Source: Desulfohalobiaceae bacterium S24 (lineage in GTDB: Bacteria; Desulfobacterota; Desulfovibrionia; Desulfovibrionales; Desulfothermaceae). Taken from it: DNA of 38,927 bases. The position numbers and the translations under genes were made by a program. Shown piece by piece: positions 16,001 through 27,546 of the stretch (positions are counted from its first letter, which is position 1; each line of letters opens with the position of its first letter). The DNA is taken from positions 1-38,927 of the forward strand of contig JAABTT010000028.1 of assembly GCA_011389765.1 (NCBI GenBank). The letters are read 5' to 3'. The notes beneath the pieces were generated by a model. It was not told the origin of the DNA. It did not search any database and saw nothing but the letters and a program-made list of their open reading frames with translations.

Positions 16001-16199
16001 ACGGAATCATATTTTTGATTATTTGAGGTATACTGATCCAATTTTGGTTTTTGAGACAAAGACTGAATGTCCTTTGATTTCATCGACAGAATCCTGAAAA
16101 AGGTAAGTTGGAGCAGTATAATCCGTGGGTGAACCTCTGCTTTCTTTTGCCGCTCAAACTGTCAAAGTATCGACAAAAGGCTGACGGATTACATTTTTT
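16001..16199. other. Gene-free stretch
   Basis: About 200 bases between the mazEF promoter and the end of the possible coding remnant. I see no convincing gene, promoter pair or strong hairpin here. Confidence 0.4.
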
Positions 16200-16478
16200 T
16201 CAAAATAAACTGGCCGCATGCTGGCAGAGGGAAGAGGGGGAGTCAAGGAGCATTCGGATAAGGAAACGAAAGCAAGGCCCGGTCCTATATTTCCGCCAGA
16301 CGTTTTCGCGGTGGGCTGCGTCATAAATGTCCTGATCCTTTGGGAGTCTGTCGGCTACTCGTTGGATAACGCGCAGCTCCTCATCAGAAAGCGGCCGGGT
16401 CTCATGTTTATCCGCGTTCTGGACCGAATGAAGCAGGTCTTTATAATAGTTGTTCTTATCATCTGCCCAACAGTCCGA
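16200..16478 (-). pseudogene. Possible orphan coding remnant after the EamA transporter
   Basis: A minus-strand frame shifted relative to the EamA gene runs 92 codons without a start codon near its 5' end. Its first half reads as plausible soluble protein (KNNYYKDLLHSVQNADKHET, then SDEELRVIQRVADRLPKDQD), charged and helix-forming. The second half (after ENVWRKY) is less protein-like. It may be the stump of a gene whose beginning was lost when the EamA gene arrived, or a chance frame. No family was recognised. Confidence 0.3.
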
Positions 16479-17331
16479 TCATGGCCACGCCCAGGATCAT
16501 AAGAGCGGTCCCGGCCAGGCGTATCTTGATGTTTGCTTCCCTGAAGATGACCCCGCCGTAGATGACCGAGATAAGGGTATTCAGACGCTTGACCGCGAGC
16601 ATGTAGGCCGCCTTGGTCAGGGAAATGGCGAAGTGGTGGCAGATGACTTCTGCGGCCAGAAAAGCTCCGGCCAACAGGGCCGGACCGGGGTCTGTCCACA
16701 GGCTGGAAAGCCTGGCCCGGCCGGAGATCAGGCCGAAGAGGAGAAAAGCAGCACCAAGAGCCGGGTAAAGGGACAGGCCGAAAAAAAAAGGCGAGGAATG
16801 CAGGACCCCCATACGTCCCAGCACCCCGCATACGCTGAAGAGGATTGCCGTGACCAGCATGCGCCAGGAACCGGGCTCCCGGAACACGGCTTTGACCGGG
16901 TCGGCCAGGCCTCGCCTGCCGCCTGGCTCCACATTCAGGACGTACCCGCCCGCGGCGATGGCCACCACCCCGAGCAATCCCCAGAGGTTCAGGACTTCTC
17001 CCAGGATGACGAACCCGGTGATGATCACGAAGACCGGTGTGAAGGACAGATAGGGCATGGTCAGCGACAGGGGCGAGAGGCCGATGGCCCAGTACTGAAA
17101 AAACAGGGCGGTGACCAGAATCGGCAGGGACAGAGACCAGGCCAGCCAGAAGGCCGCGTCCAGAGGGGGGACCGGAATGAACGGCAGGATGGCCAGGCAG
17201 ATGGTTCCACCGTAAACGGTGGGGATCATGCCGATCTCCCAGGGCCGGAGATGCGAAAAATAGCGCTTGGTCACGGTGGCGGCAGAGGCATTGAAGAAGG
17301 CGGTGGCCACGGCGAGGATGAGCCAGAACAT
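16459..17331 (-). CDS. EamA-family (DMT superfamily) transporter
   Basis: A 290-residue membrane protein with ten hydrophobic helices in two five-helix repeats, the standard EamA layout. The first repeat ends near residue 135 (LGVVAIAAGGYVLNVEP) and the second near 288 (LMILGVAMIGLLG). Family members export or import metabolites such as amino acids or nucleotides; specificity cannot be predicted. The start at 17331 is preceded by AGGAG nine bases upstream, and a strong inverted repeat abuts that Shine-Dalgarno site. Confidence 0.85.
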   Translation of the reverse strand: MFWLILAVATAFFNASAATVTKRYFSHLRPWEIGMIPTVYGGTICLAILPFIPVPPLDAAFWLAWSLSLPILVTALFFQYWAIGLSPLSLTMPYLSFTPVFVIITGFVILGEVLNLWGLLGVVAIAAGGYVLNVEPGGRRGLADPVKAVFREPGSWRMLVTAILFSVCGVLGRMGVLHSSPFFFGLSLYPALGAAFLLFGLISGRARLSSLWTDPGPALLAGAFLAAEVICHHFAISLTKAAYMLAVKRLNTLISVIYGGVIFREANIKIRLAGTALMILGVAMIGLLGR

Positions 17332-17345
17332 GGGGTGGTGCTCCT

Positions 17346-17397
17346 GATATTCGTTTTACCCTGCGAATCATTGATCAGCAGGGTAAAAACGAATATC
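17346..17397. promoter_or_regulatory. 19-bp inverted repeat directly upstream of the EamA Shine-Dalgarno
   Basis: Left arm 17346-17364 and right arm 17378-17397 pair over 19 bases with one bulged A and a 13-base loop. On the minus strand the stem ends immediately before AGGAG (17341-17345). It could be the terminator of the truncated phosphatase, an operator, or an RNA hairpin that controls access to the EamA ribosome binding site. Confidence 0.55.
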
Positions 17398-17423
17398 AAT
17401 GAAATAGATGTCTACAGTCGATG

Positions 17424-18077
17424 TTAGTGAATTTGGTCTTCAAGCCCCATGGCGGCCATGATCTTCAGGGCGATCGCGGTATTGGCGTACGCTCCGTTAA
17501 ACTTGTCCGATCCCGGACCCACGGCAGAGGTGAGCACCGGACCCCCGGTATGCTTGAAGGTCGTCCAGGCCGGGCCCGCCTTCTGGTTAAGGATGCGGGG
17601 CAGGGGCTCTTTCCCGCCATAGAGGATAGAAAGTTTCGGATCTTTGGATCTGACCACCGGATCACCTTTCAGGCTGCGCTCAAAAGCCCGGATGATCCGG
17701 ATCAACTCATGGCTTGTGAGAGCCAGGTGATTCAGGGGTTCGGCCTCGAATTTCAAGCCGAAATGTCTGCTGATCAGGGGCTTGACCTTTGCAAATGCCG
17801 GCTGCCGGTTTTTTCCCTTGAAGCCGGCCGGGATCTCGTTTGTGAACTTTTGATAGGAGACGTTCTGGTTTTTCAGGATCTCCAGATTAGTGGCATAACC
17901 GGTATCGGCAAAACCCAGGGACAGGCCCCCGCATTCATGATCCCCGCTGACCGCGATCAGGGTGTCTTCCGGGTGTTGTTTATAGAAATCATAGGCCTCC
18001 TTGACGGCCTGATCAAAGGCCAGGGTCTCCTGGGCAGCGGTCCGGGCGTCGTTGGCATGACAGGACCAGTCGCTGTG
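17424..18077 (-). pseudogene. Alkaline phosphatase (PhoA family), 5'-truncated
   Basis: The frame encodes only the C-terminal ~215 residues of a PhoA-family alkaline phosphatase, from DWSCHANDARTA through the metal-binding GDHECGG to HTGGPVLTSAVGPGS, the conserved second zinc-site histidine region. The signal peptide, nucleophile serine region and roughly 250 N-terminal residues are absent, so the enzyme cannot be functional. The homology stops at about 18071-18077. The frame beyond that, upstream to 18158, reads like intergenic repeat sequence (a stretch resembling GAATCTG-AGTGATCTGTGGG). It is a remnant, not a fragment cut by the window edge. Confidence 0.85.
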
Positions 18078-18163
18078 AATCTGAGTGATCTGTGGGCAAA
18101 ATTCTGAATCATTCTTCAAATGATAAATTAACGGCAGAGTACAAGCAGGCCAAATCAAATGTC

Positions 18164-18203
18164 AACCCCCTGGAAAGATTCTGCTGTTTTCCTTTCGGGG
18201 GTT
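18164..18203. terminator. Strong hairpin between the phosphatase remnant and the TA module
   Basis: AACCCCC (18164-18170) pairs with GGGGGTT (18197-18203), and inside it GAAAG (18173-18177) pairs with CTTTC (18192-18196), leaving a 14-base loop. No T-run follows on either strand. It may be an attenuator, or an element left at a rearrangement boundary. Confidence 0.4.
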
Positions 18204-18303
18204 CTCTGCAAAAAAGAGAGGAGGAAGCACATTCCCTTCTCGGCGTCAAGCAGTCGGGCGAGAGCGCAGTCTCAACTCCACATGTGATTTTTCAACTCAA
18301 CCC

Positions 18304-18331
18304 TTGACATTCTGGTCATAATGGTCATAAT
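18304..18331 (+). promoter_or_regulatory. Promoter and tandem operator of the Phd-VapC operon
   Basis: TTGACA at 18304-18309 and CATAAT at 18326-18331 are 16 bases apart. The spacer and -10 consist of two direct copies of TGGTCATAA (18313-18321 and 18322-18330), a natural operator for the antitoxin. GGAGG at 18341-18345 precedes ATG 18352. Confidence 0.7.
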
Positions 18332-18351
18332 GACTCAAAAGGAGGCCGAAT

Positions 18352-18633
18352 ATGGAAAGCAATATATCCGTGGCCGAGGCAAAGGCCACCTTCTCAGAAT
18401 GCATCCGCAAAGTTGAAGCGGGCAACTCAGTCCTTATCACAAGGCATGGGAAACCAGTCGCCGCTCTTGTTCGTCCTCGCGATCTCGAACACCTTGAACG
18501 TTTGAGGAAAGCAGGTCCGGATAGTGGGTTGGCCAGTATTGTCGGCGGTTGGGAGAATAGCGAAGAATTGACCTCAATACTTGACGCGTCCCCTCGACAG
18601 GGACAACGAAACACCTCTGATCTCGAACGCTGA
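18352..18633 (+). CDS. Phd/YefM-family antitoxin
   Basis: A 93-residue antitoxin with the Phd/YefM N-terminal DNA-binding domain: ISVAEAKATFSECIRKVEAG, then VLITRHGKPVAALVRP. The C-terminal part (about 55-93) would be disordered until bound to toxin. It is followed two bases later by the PIN-domain toxin gene, the standard order. Autoregulation through the tandem TGGTCATAA repeats in its promoter is likely. Confidence 0.9.
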   Translation: MESNISVAEAKATFSECIRKVEAGNSVLITRHGKPVAALVRPRDLEHLERLRKAGPDSGLASIVGGWENSEELTSILDASPRQGQRNTSDLER

Positions 18634-18635
18634 CT

Positions 18636-19058
18636 ATGGCACTCCTCTTTGACACTGATGCAATTTCGGAGCTTCTCCGCCCACATCCCGCAGCAGCCTA
18701 TGTGAAATGGATAATGGGAGTTGCTCGCGACGAGCAATTCACGAGTGCTGTTGTGATAGGCGAATTGTACAAAGGTGCCTATCGTTCCCATGACCGCGAA
18801 CGGCACATATCAAATATCGAGCAGCGAGTTCTGCCCTCCATCACCGTTCTGCCTTACGACATCGGCATTGCTAGGGTTTTCGGCAGCCTCCGCGCGCATC
18901 TCGAAGACACAGGTATGATCCTTCCCGATGCGGACATTCAGATTGCGGCTACAGCCATCGGCCATAATCTGGAGCTTGTTACCGGGAACCTTCGCCATTT
19001 CAATCGGATCTCCGGTCTCAAGCTCAACCGCGCCCTCGCAAACTCACGAGAAAGATAA
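18636..19058 (+). CDS. vapC: PIN-domain ribonuclease toxin (VapC-like)
   Basis: A 140-residue PIN-domain protein. Acidic residues expected in the Mg-dependent active site are visible: Asp6 (LFDTDAISEL), Glu43 (IGELYKGAY), and Asp98/Asp100 (LPDADIQIAATA). The LVTGNLRHFNRI strand-helix near the end is typical of FitB/VapC toxins. VapC toxins cleave tRNA or rRNA. The module is intact in sequence and is downstream-adjacent to its antitoxin. Confidence 0.88.
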   Translation: MALLFDTDAISELLRPHPAAAYVKWIMGVARDEQFTSAVVIGELYKGAYRSHDRERHISNIEQRVLPSITVLPYDIGIARVFGSLRAHLEDTGMILPDADIQIAATAIGHNLELVTGNLRHFNRISGLKLNRALANSRER

Positions 19059-19239
19059 ATCCCCCTTAGACCCTCCCGCATTTCCTTCTGGCAAGATACG
19101 ACTTCCTCTTGAAGAAAGGGCCGGCAGGCCTCGATTTCCCGCTGTTTGGGGCGCCGGTTTCCGGGCAGCCGGCATTTGAGGAGATTGGTGAGAAAGAACT
19201 CCTGTCTGGACATCCGGGCTGTGCAGAGCGGCTTGAAAC

Positions 19240-19270
19240 AAAAAAAGGAGGCAGGGTCGCCCCTGCCTCC
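19240..19270 (-). terminator. Intrinsic terminator of nifJ
   Basis: On the minus strand, GGAGGCAGGG (19261-19270) and its complement (19247-19256) form a 10-bp GC-rich stem with a four-base loop followed by seven Ts. It lies 41 bases past the nifJ stop: a textbook rho-independent terminator. The remaining sequence from 19059 to 19239 shows no gene. Confidence 0.92.
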
Positions 19271-19310
19271 GTGTGCAAAGCTCGGACCGGTTTTTCCGGT
19301 CCAGGCCAAA

Positions 19311-22865
<3,555 letters not shown>

Positions 22866-22895
22866 CTACTCCTTGCTTGAGTTTACTATGAATTG

Positions 22896-22915
22896 CGAGG
22901 GCCCCAACGCCCTCG
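22896..22915 (-). other. Leader hairpin in the nifJ 5' untranslated region
   Basis: CGAGGGC and GCCCTCG pair over 7 bases with a 6-base loop, between the predicted transcription start and the nifJ Shine-Dalgarno (GGAG). No T-run follows on the nifJ strand, so it is more likely an mRNA-stability element than an attenuator. Confidence 0.4.
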
Positions 22916-22928
22916 TTTCTTTCTTTGT

Positions 22929-22976
22929 GGTAAGATGGTAAAACCAAAAAATATAGCGGCCTTTGGAAAAAGTCAA
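22929..22976 (-). promoter_or_regulatory. nifJ promoter with GntR/FadR-type operator
   Basis: On the minus strand, TTGACT (22971-22976) and TATTTT (22948-22953) are 17 bases apart. TGGTAAAACCA (22936-22946) matches the TGGT-N3-ACCA pattern of FadR-subfamily GntR sites such as those of PdhR and LldR. It overlaps TACCATCTTACC (read on the minus strand, 22929-22940), a 12-mer repeated exactly in the glcD promoter. Position just past the -10 suggests repression. Confidence 0.55.
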
Positions 22977-25126
22977 GTTTTCAGTTGCCGAGCCAGGGCC
23001 TCCACCATATGCAAAACTGTGAGCCGTCGCTGTTCTGTTTCCACAGTGCCTTTGAGCTGCATGACGCATCCGGGGCAGTCGGTGACCAGGTAGGCAACAT
23101 CCAGCGCCTCGATCCGCTCGAGCTTGTCCTGGACGATGCTTGCGGAGAGTTCCGGAAACTTCATGGAATAGGTGCCTCCGAGTCCGCAGCAGGTCTCTTC
23201 GTCCGGGTTTGGGACATACTCCAGTCCGGCCAGGGTCAAGAGCTCCCGAGGGGCATCTTTGACCTGCAGTCCCCGACAGAGATGACAGGGGGCGTGGTAG
23301 GCGGTTCGCGGCCCGGATGCGGCGAACAGATTGGATTCGAGTTGGGCCACGTTGCGCAGAAAAGAACTGACGTCCATGATTTTGTCGGCGAACTGGCGGA
23401 CTTTGACCCCCACACCCTGCCGCCGGCCGATGATATACGGATAGTTTTCCTTGAGATGGGAGCCGCAGGAGGCGCAGAGGGTGATGATGGCATCGTATTG
23501 CGAGGGGTCCAGGGCCCTGAGGTTGTGCCGGGCGATCTGCCGGGCGGCTTCTTTTTCGCCGAGCATGAGAACCGGTAGTCCGCAGCAGCCTTGGTCTTTG
23601 GGAAACTCCACCGCGATATCCCGGCCGGCCATGAGCCGCACAAACTGTTCCAGATGCTCCGGATAGACAAAATCCTGGAGGCAGCCTGAAAAAATGGCGA
23701 TCCTGTATCTGGGGCGGGTGACCCGGGGCTTGAGATCCTCCCAGCGGTCCCGAAAGGGTTTGCCGGCCAAGGCGGGCAGGGCCTTGAAGTCTTGATCGCC
23801 CAAGAGAAACTGAGGCAGATGTCGTAAATACTTTGACCGGCCCTGGATGGGTTTTTGCAGGTATTTTCCGGACCAGAGCAGGGAGTGGAAGAGCTTGCGC
23901 CGGGTGAGCACCGTAGCCAGGCCGGTATTCAGGGCCGGCCGCGGTTCATCCGCCTGGATCACGGCCTGGATCTCCTTGATCAGGCGGGGCAAATCGATCC
24001 CGGCGACGCAGACCGCTTTGCAGGCCTGACAGTTGAGACAGTTCTGAGCCAGGAATTTGTCTTTTTCCCGGCCGTGAAAAAAATAGGTCAGGATGAGGCC
24101 GATGGGACCGATGTAGACATGGCCATAGACATGCCCGCCCACCAGCCTGTACACCGGGCAGACATTGGCGCAGGCTCCGCAGCGGACGCAGCGCAGGGCC
24201 TGGGAAAAGACCGGGTCCCGGGCCAGGGCCAGGCGGCCGTTGTCCAGAAAGACCACATGCATGATTTTTTTGCCCTCCGGAGCCGCCAGGCAGTCATTGG
24301 CCCCGGTGATCCAGGTGACATAGGAGGAGATGGACTGTCCGGTGGCGTTTCTGGGCAGACCCTTGAGGATGGGCAGAGCCTCCTTGAGGGTGGGCACGAG
24401 TTTGTCGACCCCGACCAGAGCGACATGAACCCGGGGCAGGGTGGTGGCCAGGCGGAGATTGCCTTCATTGGTGACCATGCCCAGGGTGCCGGTCTCGGCG
24501 ATCACGAAATTCGAGCCGCTGATGCCCATGTCCGCCTCGATGAATTTCTGCCTGAGCTCGCGGCGGGCCACCTTGACCAAGCTCTGGATGTCCGTGCTTT
24601 GCGTGTGGCCGGTAACCGTGCTGAAGAGTTTGCCGACCTCTTCCTTGGAGACGTGAATGGCCGGCAGCACCATGTGGGAGGGAACTTCCTCCCGCAATTG
24701 AATGATCCATTCGCCGAGGTCGCATTCAGTGACCTCCAGCCCTTTTTCCTGCAGAAAATCCGAGAGCTTGACCTCTTCCGCGGTCATGGACTTGGTCTTG
24801 ACCACCCGCCGGCACTGGTTTTCCGCTGCGATTTCGCTGATGATCTCATTGGCCTCCCGGTCGTTGCGGGCCAGGTGCACCTGAACGCCCATGGCCTCGG
24901 CCTTGGCTTTGAAGCGCTGATACAGGGCTTCGAACTGCTTCAGGGAACTGTCCTTGGCCAGCCCGATGTCCTGAATGATCTCTTCAAGGCTGCAATCGGC
25001 AAAGTATCCGTCCCGGCTTTTTCTGTAGGACGAGGTGAAATTTTCCAGGGCCTTGCGCTGAAATTCATGAGCAAGGGCCTGTTTCAACTCTTTTCGATAT
25101 TCATGCAGGCTGTTGGCGTATTGCAT
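22973..25126 (-). CDS. Fused LutB-LutA iron-sulfur protein of L-lactate dehydrogenase
   Basis: A 717-residue fusion. The N-terminal LUD domain covers about 65-300. Two 4Fe-4S ferredoxin motifs follow at about 311-324 (CVRCGACANVCP) and 362-372 (CLNCQACKAVC). The C-terminal part has two CCG (cysteine-rich) domains: GCCGLPVLMLGE with CASCGSHL, then HAPCHLCRG, CCGLGGTYSM and CPGCVMQL. This equals LutB (~475) plus LutA (~240) in one chain, the form described for Desulfovibrio (DVU3033 type). With LutC it oxidises L-lactate to pyruvate in the cytoplasm and passes electrons to the membrane pool. Its Shine-Dalgarno is weak; it follows lutC by 119 bases and is probably co-transcribed. Confidence 0.93.
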   Translation of the reverse strand: MQYANSLHEYRKELKQALAHEFQRKALENFTSSYRKSRDGYFADCSLEEIIQDIGLAKDSSLKQFEALYQRFKAKAEAMGVQVHLARNDREANEIISEIAAENQCRRVVKTKSMTAEEVKLSDFLQEKGLEVTECDLGEWIIQLREEVPSHMVLPAIHVSKEEVGKLFSTVTGHTQSTDIQSLVKVARRELRQKFIEADMGISGSNFVIAETGTLGMVTNEGNLRLATTLPRVHVALVGVDKLVPTLKEALPILKGLPRNATGQSISSYVTWITGANDCLAAPEGKKIMHVVFLDNGRLALARDPVFSQALRCVRCGACANVCPVYRLVGGHVYGHVYIGPIGLILTYFFHGREKDKFLAQNCLNCQACKAVCVAGIDLPRLIKEIQAVIQADEPRPALNTGLATVLTRRKLFHSLLWSGKYLQKPIQGRSKYLRHLPQFLLGDQDFKALPALAGKPFRDRWEDLKPRVTRPRYRIAIFSGCLQDFVYPEHLEQFVRLMAGRDIAVEFPKDQGCCGLPVLMLGEKEAARQIARHNLRALDPSQYDAIITLCASCGSHLKENYPYIIGRRQGVGVKVRQFADKIMDVSSFLRNVAQLESNLFAASGPRTAYHAPCHLCRGLQVKDAPRELLTLAGLEYVPNPDEETCCGLGGTYSMKFPELSASIVQDKLERIEALDVAYLVTDCPGCVMQLKGTVETEQRRLTVLHMVEALARQLKT

Positions 25127-25245
25127 TGCATCACTCGCAGCAGGATTGATATACTAATTTTGATTTGCGATTTACGATTGTCAAGACACAGAATAAAAGC
25201 CGGTTCTCTGAAATCCAGCCGATACCTCATACTTCAAGGCTTCTA

Positions 25246-25875
25246 TCAGCAGTCCTGCACAATGCAGATATGCAGCTCCAGGGGCCCGTGGACTCCTAAA
25301 GCCAGGACACGTTCGATGTCTGCGGTACGGCTGGCGCCGGTGATAAAAGCGGTATAGTTCGGCCCGTCGGCAAAAAGCCGGGTCAGAGGCTCCAGCAAGT
25401 CATCGGCTGTGGCCGCAATCGAAGAAGCCCCTATAAGCACCGTGTGGATTTCGCTGATCATTCCGGCCAGACGAATGTCTTCCCGGCTGGAGTCCAGGAC
25501 CAAGGTGCCGTTCTCGGCAATGCCGTACCGGGCCCAGGTCAATCCGATATCAAGGCCGCCCAAATGGGAGTGGAGTCCTTTTTCAATGAGCCGGATGCCC
25601 AGGGGGCGGCACAGGTTCGTCAGCGTTTCCAGGTCGCCGGCTGCCAGGTCAGGGGCTGCGATGATTTTCGACCATTCTTTCAGGCGGCACAAATCAGCCG
25701 GCTCTTGGGAGAGCGGATGTTCACATCCCGAGGCCAAAAGCCGGCAGGCTTCCTTGTCTGTGCAGAGGGTGACGACATGTTCCAAGGCCTGCTGTACGTG
25801 GGGAACAGTTATCACTCCGGCTGAGACCGCTTCAGCCTTGCTGATGAAGGTTTGAATGCATTGATTCCGGTTCAT
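25246..25875 (-). CDS. lutC: LutC-like LUD-domain lactate utilisation protein
   Basis: A 209-residue LUD-domain (DUF162) protein, third component of the LutABC L-lactate dehydrogenase. Conserved elements seen are GLTWARYGIAENGTLVLDSS and the closing GASRTADIERVLALGVHGP, both standard for LutC. The start at 25875 has GGAG six bases upstream; the longer TTG start at 25890 would place that site within the gene. It is first in the leftward unit lutC-lutBA and lies opposite glcD, so the two lactate systems share one divergent control region. Confidence 0.92.
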   Translation of the reverse strand: MNRNQCIQTFISKAEAVSAGVITVPHVQQALEHVVTLCTDKEACRLLASGCEHPLSQEPADLCRLKEWSKIIAAPDLAAGDLETLTNLCRPLGIRLIEKGLHSHLGGLDIGLTWARYGIAENGTLVLDSSREDIRLAGMISEIHTVLIGASSIAATADDLLEPLTRLFADGPNYTAFITGASRTADIERVLALGVHGPLELHICIVQDC

Positions 25876-25920
25876 GAAGCACTCCAACAAGTTGATCGTC
25901 CGGGCGCGGAAAATGAAAAG

Positions 25921-25955
25921 CGGTTTATCATAAGCCGTTCAATTCTCAATGTAAA
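25921..25955 (-). promoter_or_regulatory. lutC promoter overlapped by a 17-bp palindrome
   Basis: On the minus strand, TTTACA (25950-25955) and TATGAT (25927-25932), 17 bases apart, each match five of six consensus positions. CGGTTTATCATAAGCCG at 25921-25937 is a near-perfect palindrome (one mismatched pair) centred on the -10, well placed to act as a repressor site. It differs from the nifJ/glcD motif. Confidence 0.6.
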
Positions 25956-26081
25956 CTCTTTTGTGCTCTGTCATATAACTCCCTGTTGTGTCACGTTTTT
26001 TCTGTTCTTGCAGGCGGCTCGCCGGCTGCAAACATACGGAGCTTCCGGAATCCAAAATTCGGTTCACCCTGAAATTCCAGC

Positions 26082-26132
26082 TTGACAGAGAATGAGGTTG
26101 TTCTTATGGTAAGTCCAGTATACCATCTTACC
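26082..26132 (+). promoter_or_regulatory. glcD promoter with motif shared with nifJ
   Basis: TTGACA at 26082-26087 and TATGGT at 26105-26110 are 17 bases apart. TACCATCTTACC at 26121-26132 is identical to the site in the nifJ promoter and lies at a similar distance past the -10. ATGGTA (26106-26111) and TACCAT (26121-26126) also form an inverted repeat. Its location rules out starts upstream of 26154. Confidence 0.55.
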
Positions 26133-26153
26133 GAGAGTAGAGGAAAATCAGCC

Positions 26154-27536
26154 ATGAAGCATGCAGATCCTGTGATTCGAGATTTGGAAGCCATCGTCGG
26201 CCAGGGCAGTGTTTTATTTGATACGGTTTCTCTGAGCCATTACGAATACGATGCCTCCCTGTTCAAGGCCCGCCCCAGGGCCATTGCCTTTGCCACAGAC
26301 ACCGAACAAGTCGCGCAGCTGGTCAAATATGCCAATGAGCACTCCATACCCTATGTGGCCAGGGGGTCGGGGACTAACCTCAGCGGGGGGACGATCCTGA
26401 AGGACGGTTTGATCATTGAAATGCGGCGAATGGACAAGATCCTGGATATTGATGTGGACAATATGACCGCCTTGGTAGAGCCGGGGGTTTTCAACCTGAC
26501 CCTCCAGAATGCCCTGGCCCCGTATGGTTTTTACTATGCACCCGACCCGGCCAGTCAGAAGGTTTCCACCCTGGGGGGCAATGTAGGGGAGAATTCCGGC
26601 GGCCCCAAATGCCTGAAATACGGGGTGACCTCCAACCATATTCTGGGTATGGAGGTGGTGCTGAGCAATGGGGAAGTCACCTGGATCGGCGGCAGTGCTC
26701 CGGATACTCCGGGGGCCGATGTCCTGGGGCTTTTGATCGGGTCGGAAGGGACCCTGGGAGTGGCCACCAAGATTCTGGTGCGCATCATGCGTCTGCCCGA
26801 GAACGTGATCACCATGCTGACCATATTCAATACCATTGAAGAGGCCGGGCAGGCGGTTTCCGAGATCATTGCCGAAGGCATTATCCCGGTATCCCTGGAA
26901 ATTATGGACAATCTCACGATTCAGGCGGTGGAGGATTCCATGAATGCCGGATTTCCCAGGGATGCCGAGGCGGTGCTGATCATCGAGTTGGACGGCATCG
27001 CCGAGGGTCTGGAGGAACAGGCCGACCGGATTTTAGAGCTGTGCCGCAAGAACAATGTGGTCGACTCCTCCAGGGCCACGGACGACCAGGCGCGGGCCAA
27101 GCTCTGGGCCGGCCGGAAAGGGGCTTTTGGGGCTGTGGCCCGGCTGAGGCCCTGCTATCTGGTCTGCGACGCCACCGTCCCCAGGGTCAATCTGCCCAAG
27201 GCCCTGTCTGCGGTCAAGGCCATATCCAAAAAATACGATCTGCCCATTGCCAATGTCTTTCACGCCGGAGACGGCAACCTGCACCCGCTTATCCTGTTTG
27301 ATGAGCGGGATAAAGAGGAGCTCAGCCGGGTGCATCAGGCGGGATCCGAAATCATGCGGGCCTGCGCTGATCTTGAAGGGACCATCAGCGGGGAACACGG
27401 TATAGGCGAGGAAAAGAAACAGGAAATGGGCTTTATTTTTGACGAAGGAGACCTGCAGTTGATGCGCGATATCAAGACGGCCGTTGATCCGGATAATCTG
27501 TGCAACCCCGGAAAGATGCTGCCCCAGGCGGCCTGA
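26154..27536 (+). CDS. glcD: GlcD-family FAD-linked D-lactate/glycolate dehydrogenase
   Basis: A 460-residue flavoprotein of the VAO/PCMH family. The FAD-binding domain spans about 35-215 (VARGSGTNLSGGTIL, STLGGNVGENSGGPKCLKYG). The C-terminal FAD-oxidase domain carries FHAGDGNLHPL and SGEHGIGEEK, whose histidines bind metal and substrate. ATG 26154 is chosen because AGAGG lies upstream and because earlier in-frame starts fall within the promoter. It oxidises D-lactate or glycolate and passes electrons through GlcF. It heads the rightward glcDEF unit. D-lactate and glycolate forms cannot be separated by eye. Confidence 0.93.
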   Translation: MKHADPVIRDLEAIVGQGSVLFDTVSLSHYEYDASLFKARPRAIAFATDTEQVAQLVKYANEHSIPYVARGSGTNLSGGTILKDGLIIEMRRMDKILDIDVDNMTALVEPGVFNLTLQNALAPYGFYYAPDPASQKVSTLGGNVGENSGGPKCLKYGVTSNHILGMEVVLSNGEVTWIGGSAPDTPGADVLGLLIGSEGTLGVATKILVRIMRLPENVITMLTIFNTIEEAGQAVSEIIAEGIIPVSLEIMDNLTIQAVEDSMNAGFPRDAEAVLIIELDGIAEGLEEQADRILELCRKNNVVDSSRATDDQARAKLWAGRKGAFGAVARLRPCYLVCDATVPRVNLPKALSAVKAISKKYDLPIANVFHAGDGNLHPLILFDERDKEELSRVHQAGSEIMRACADLEGTISGEHGIGEEKKQEMGFIFDEGDLQLMRDIKTAVDPDNLCNPGKMLPQAA

Positions 27537-27546
27537 GAGTGTGGGC

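Noticed and set aside
23855..25357. A 500-codon plus-strand frame opposite lutBA/lutC
   Set aside because: It crosses two real minus-strand genes and the gap between them and has no ribosome site or domain.
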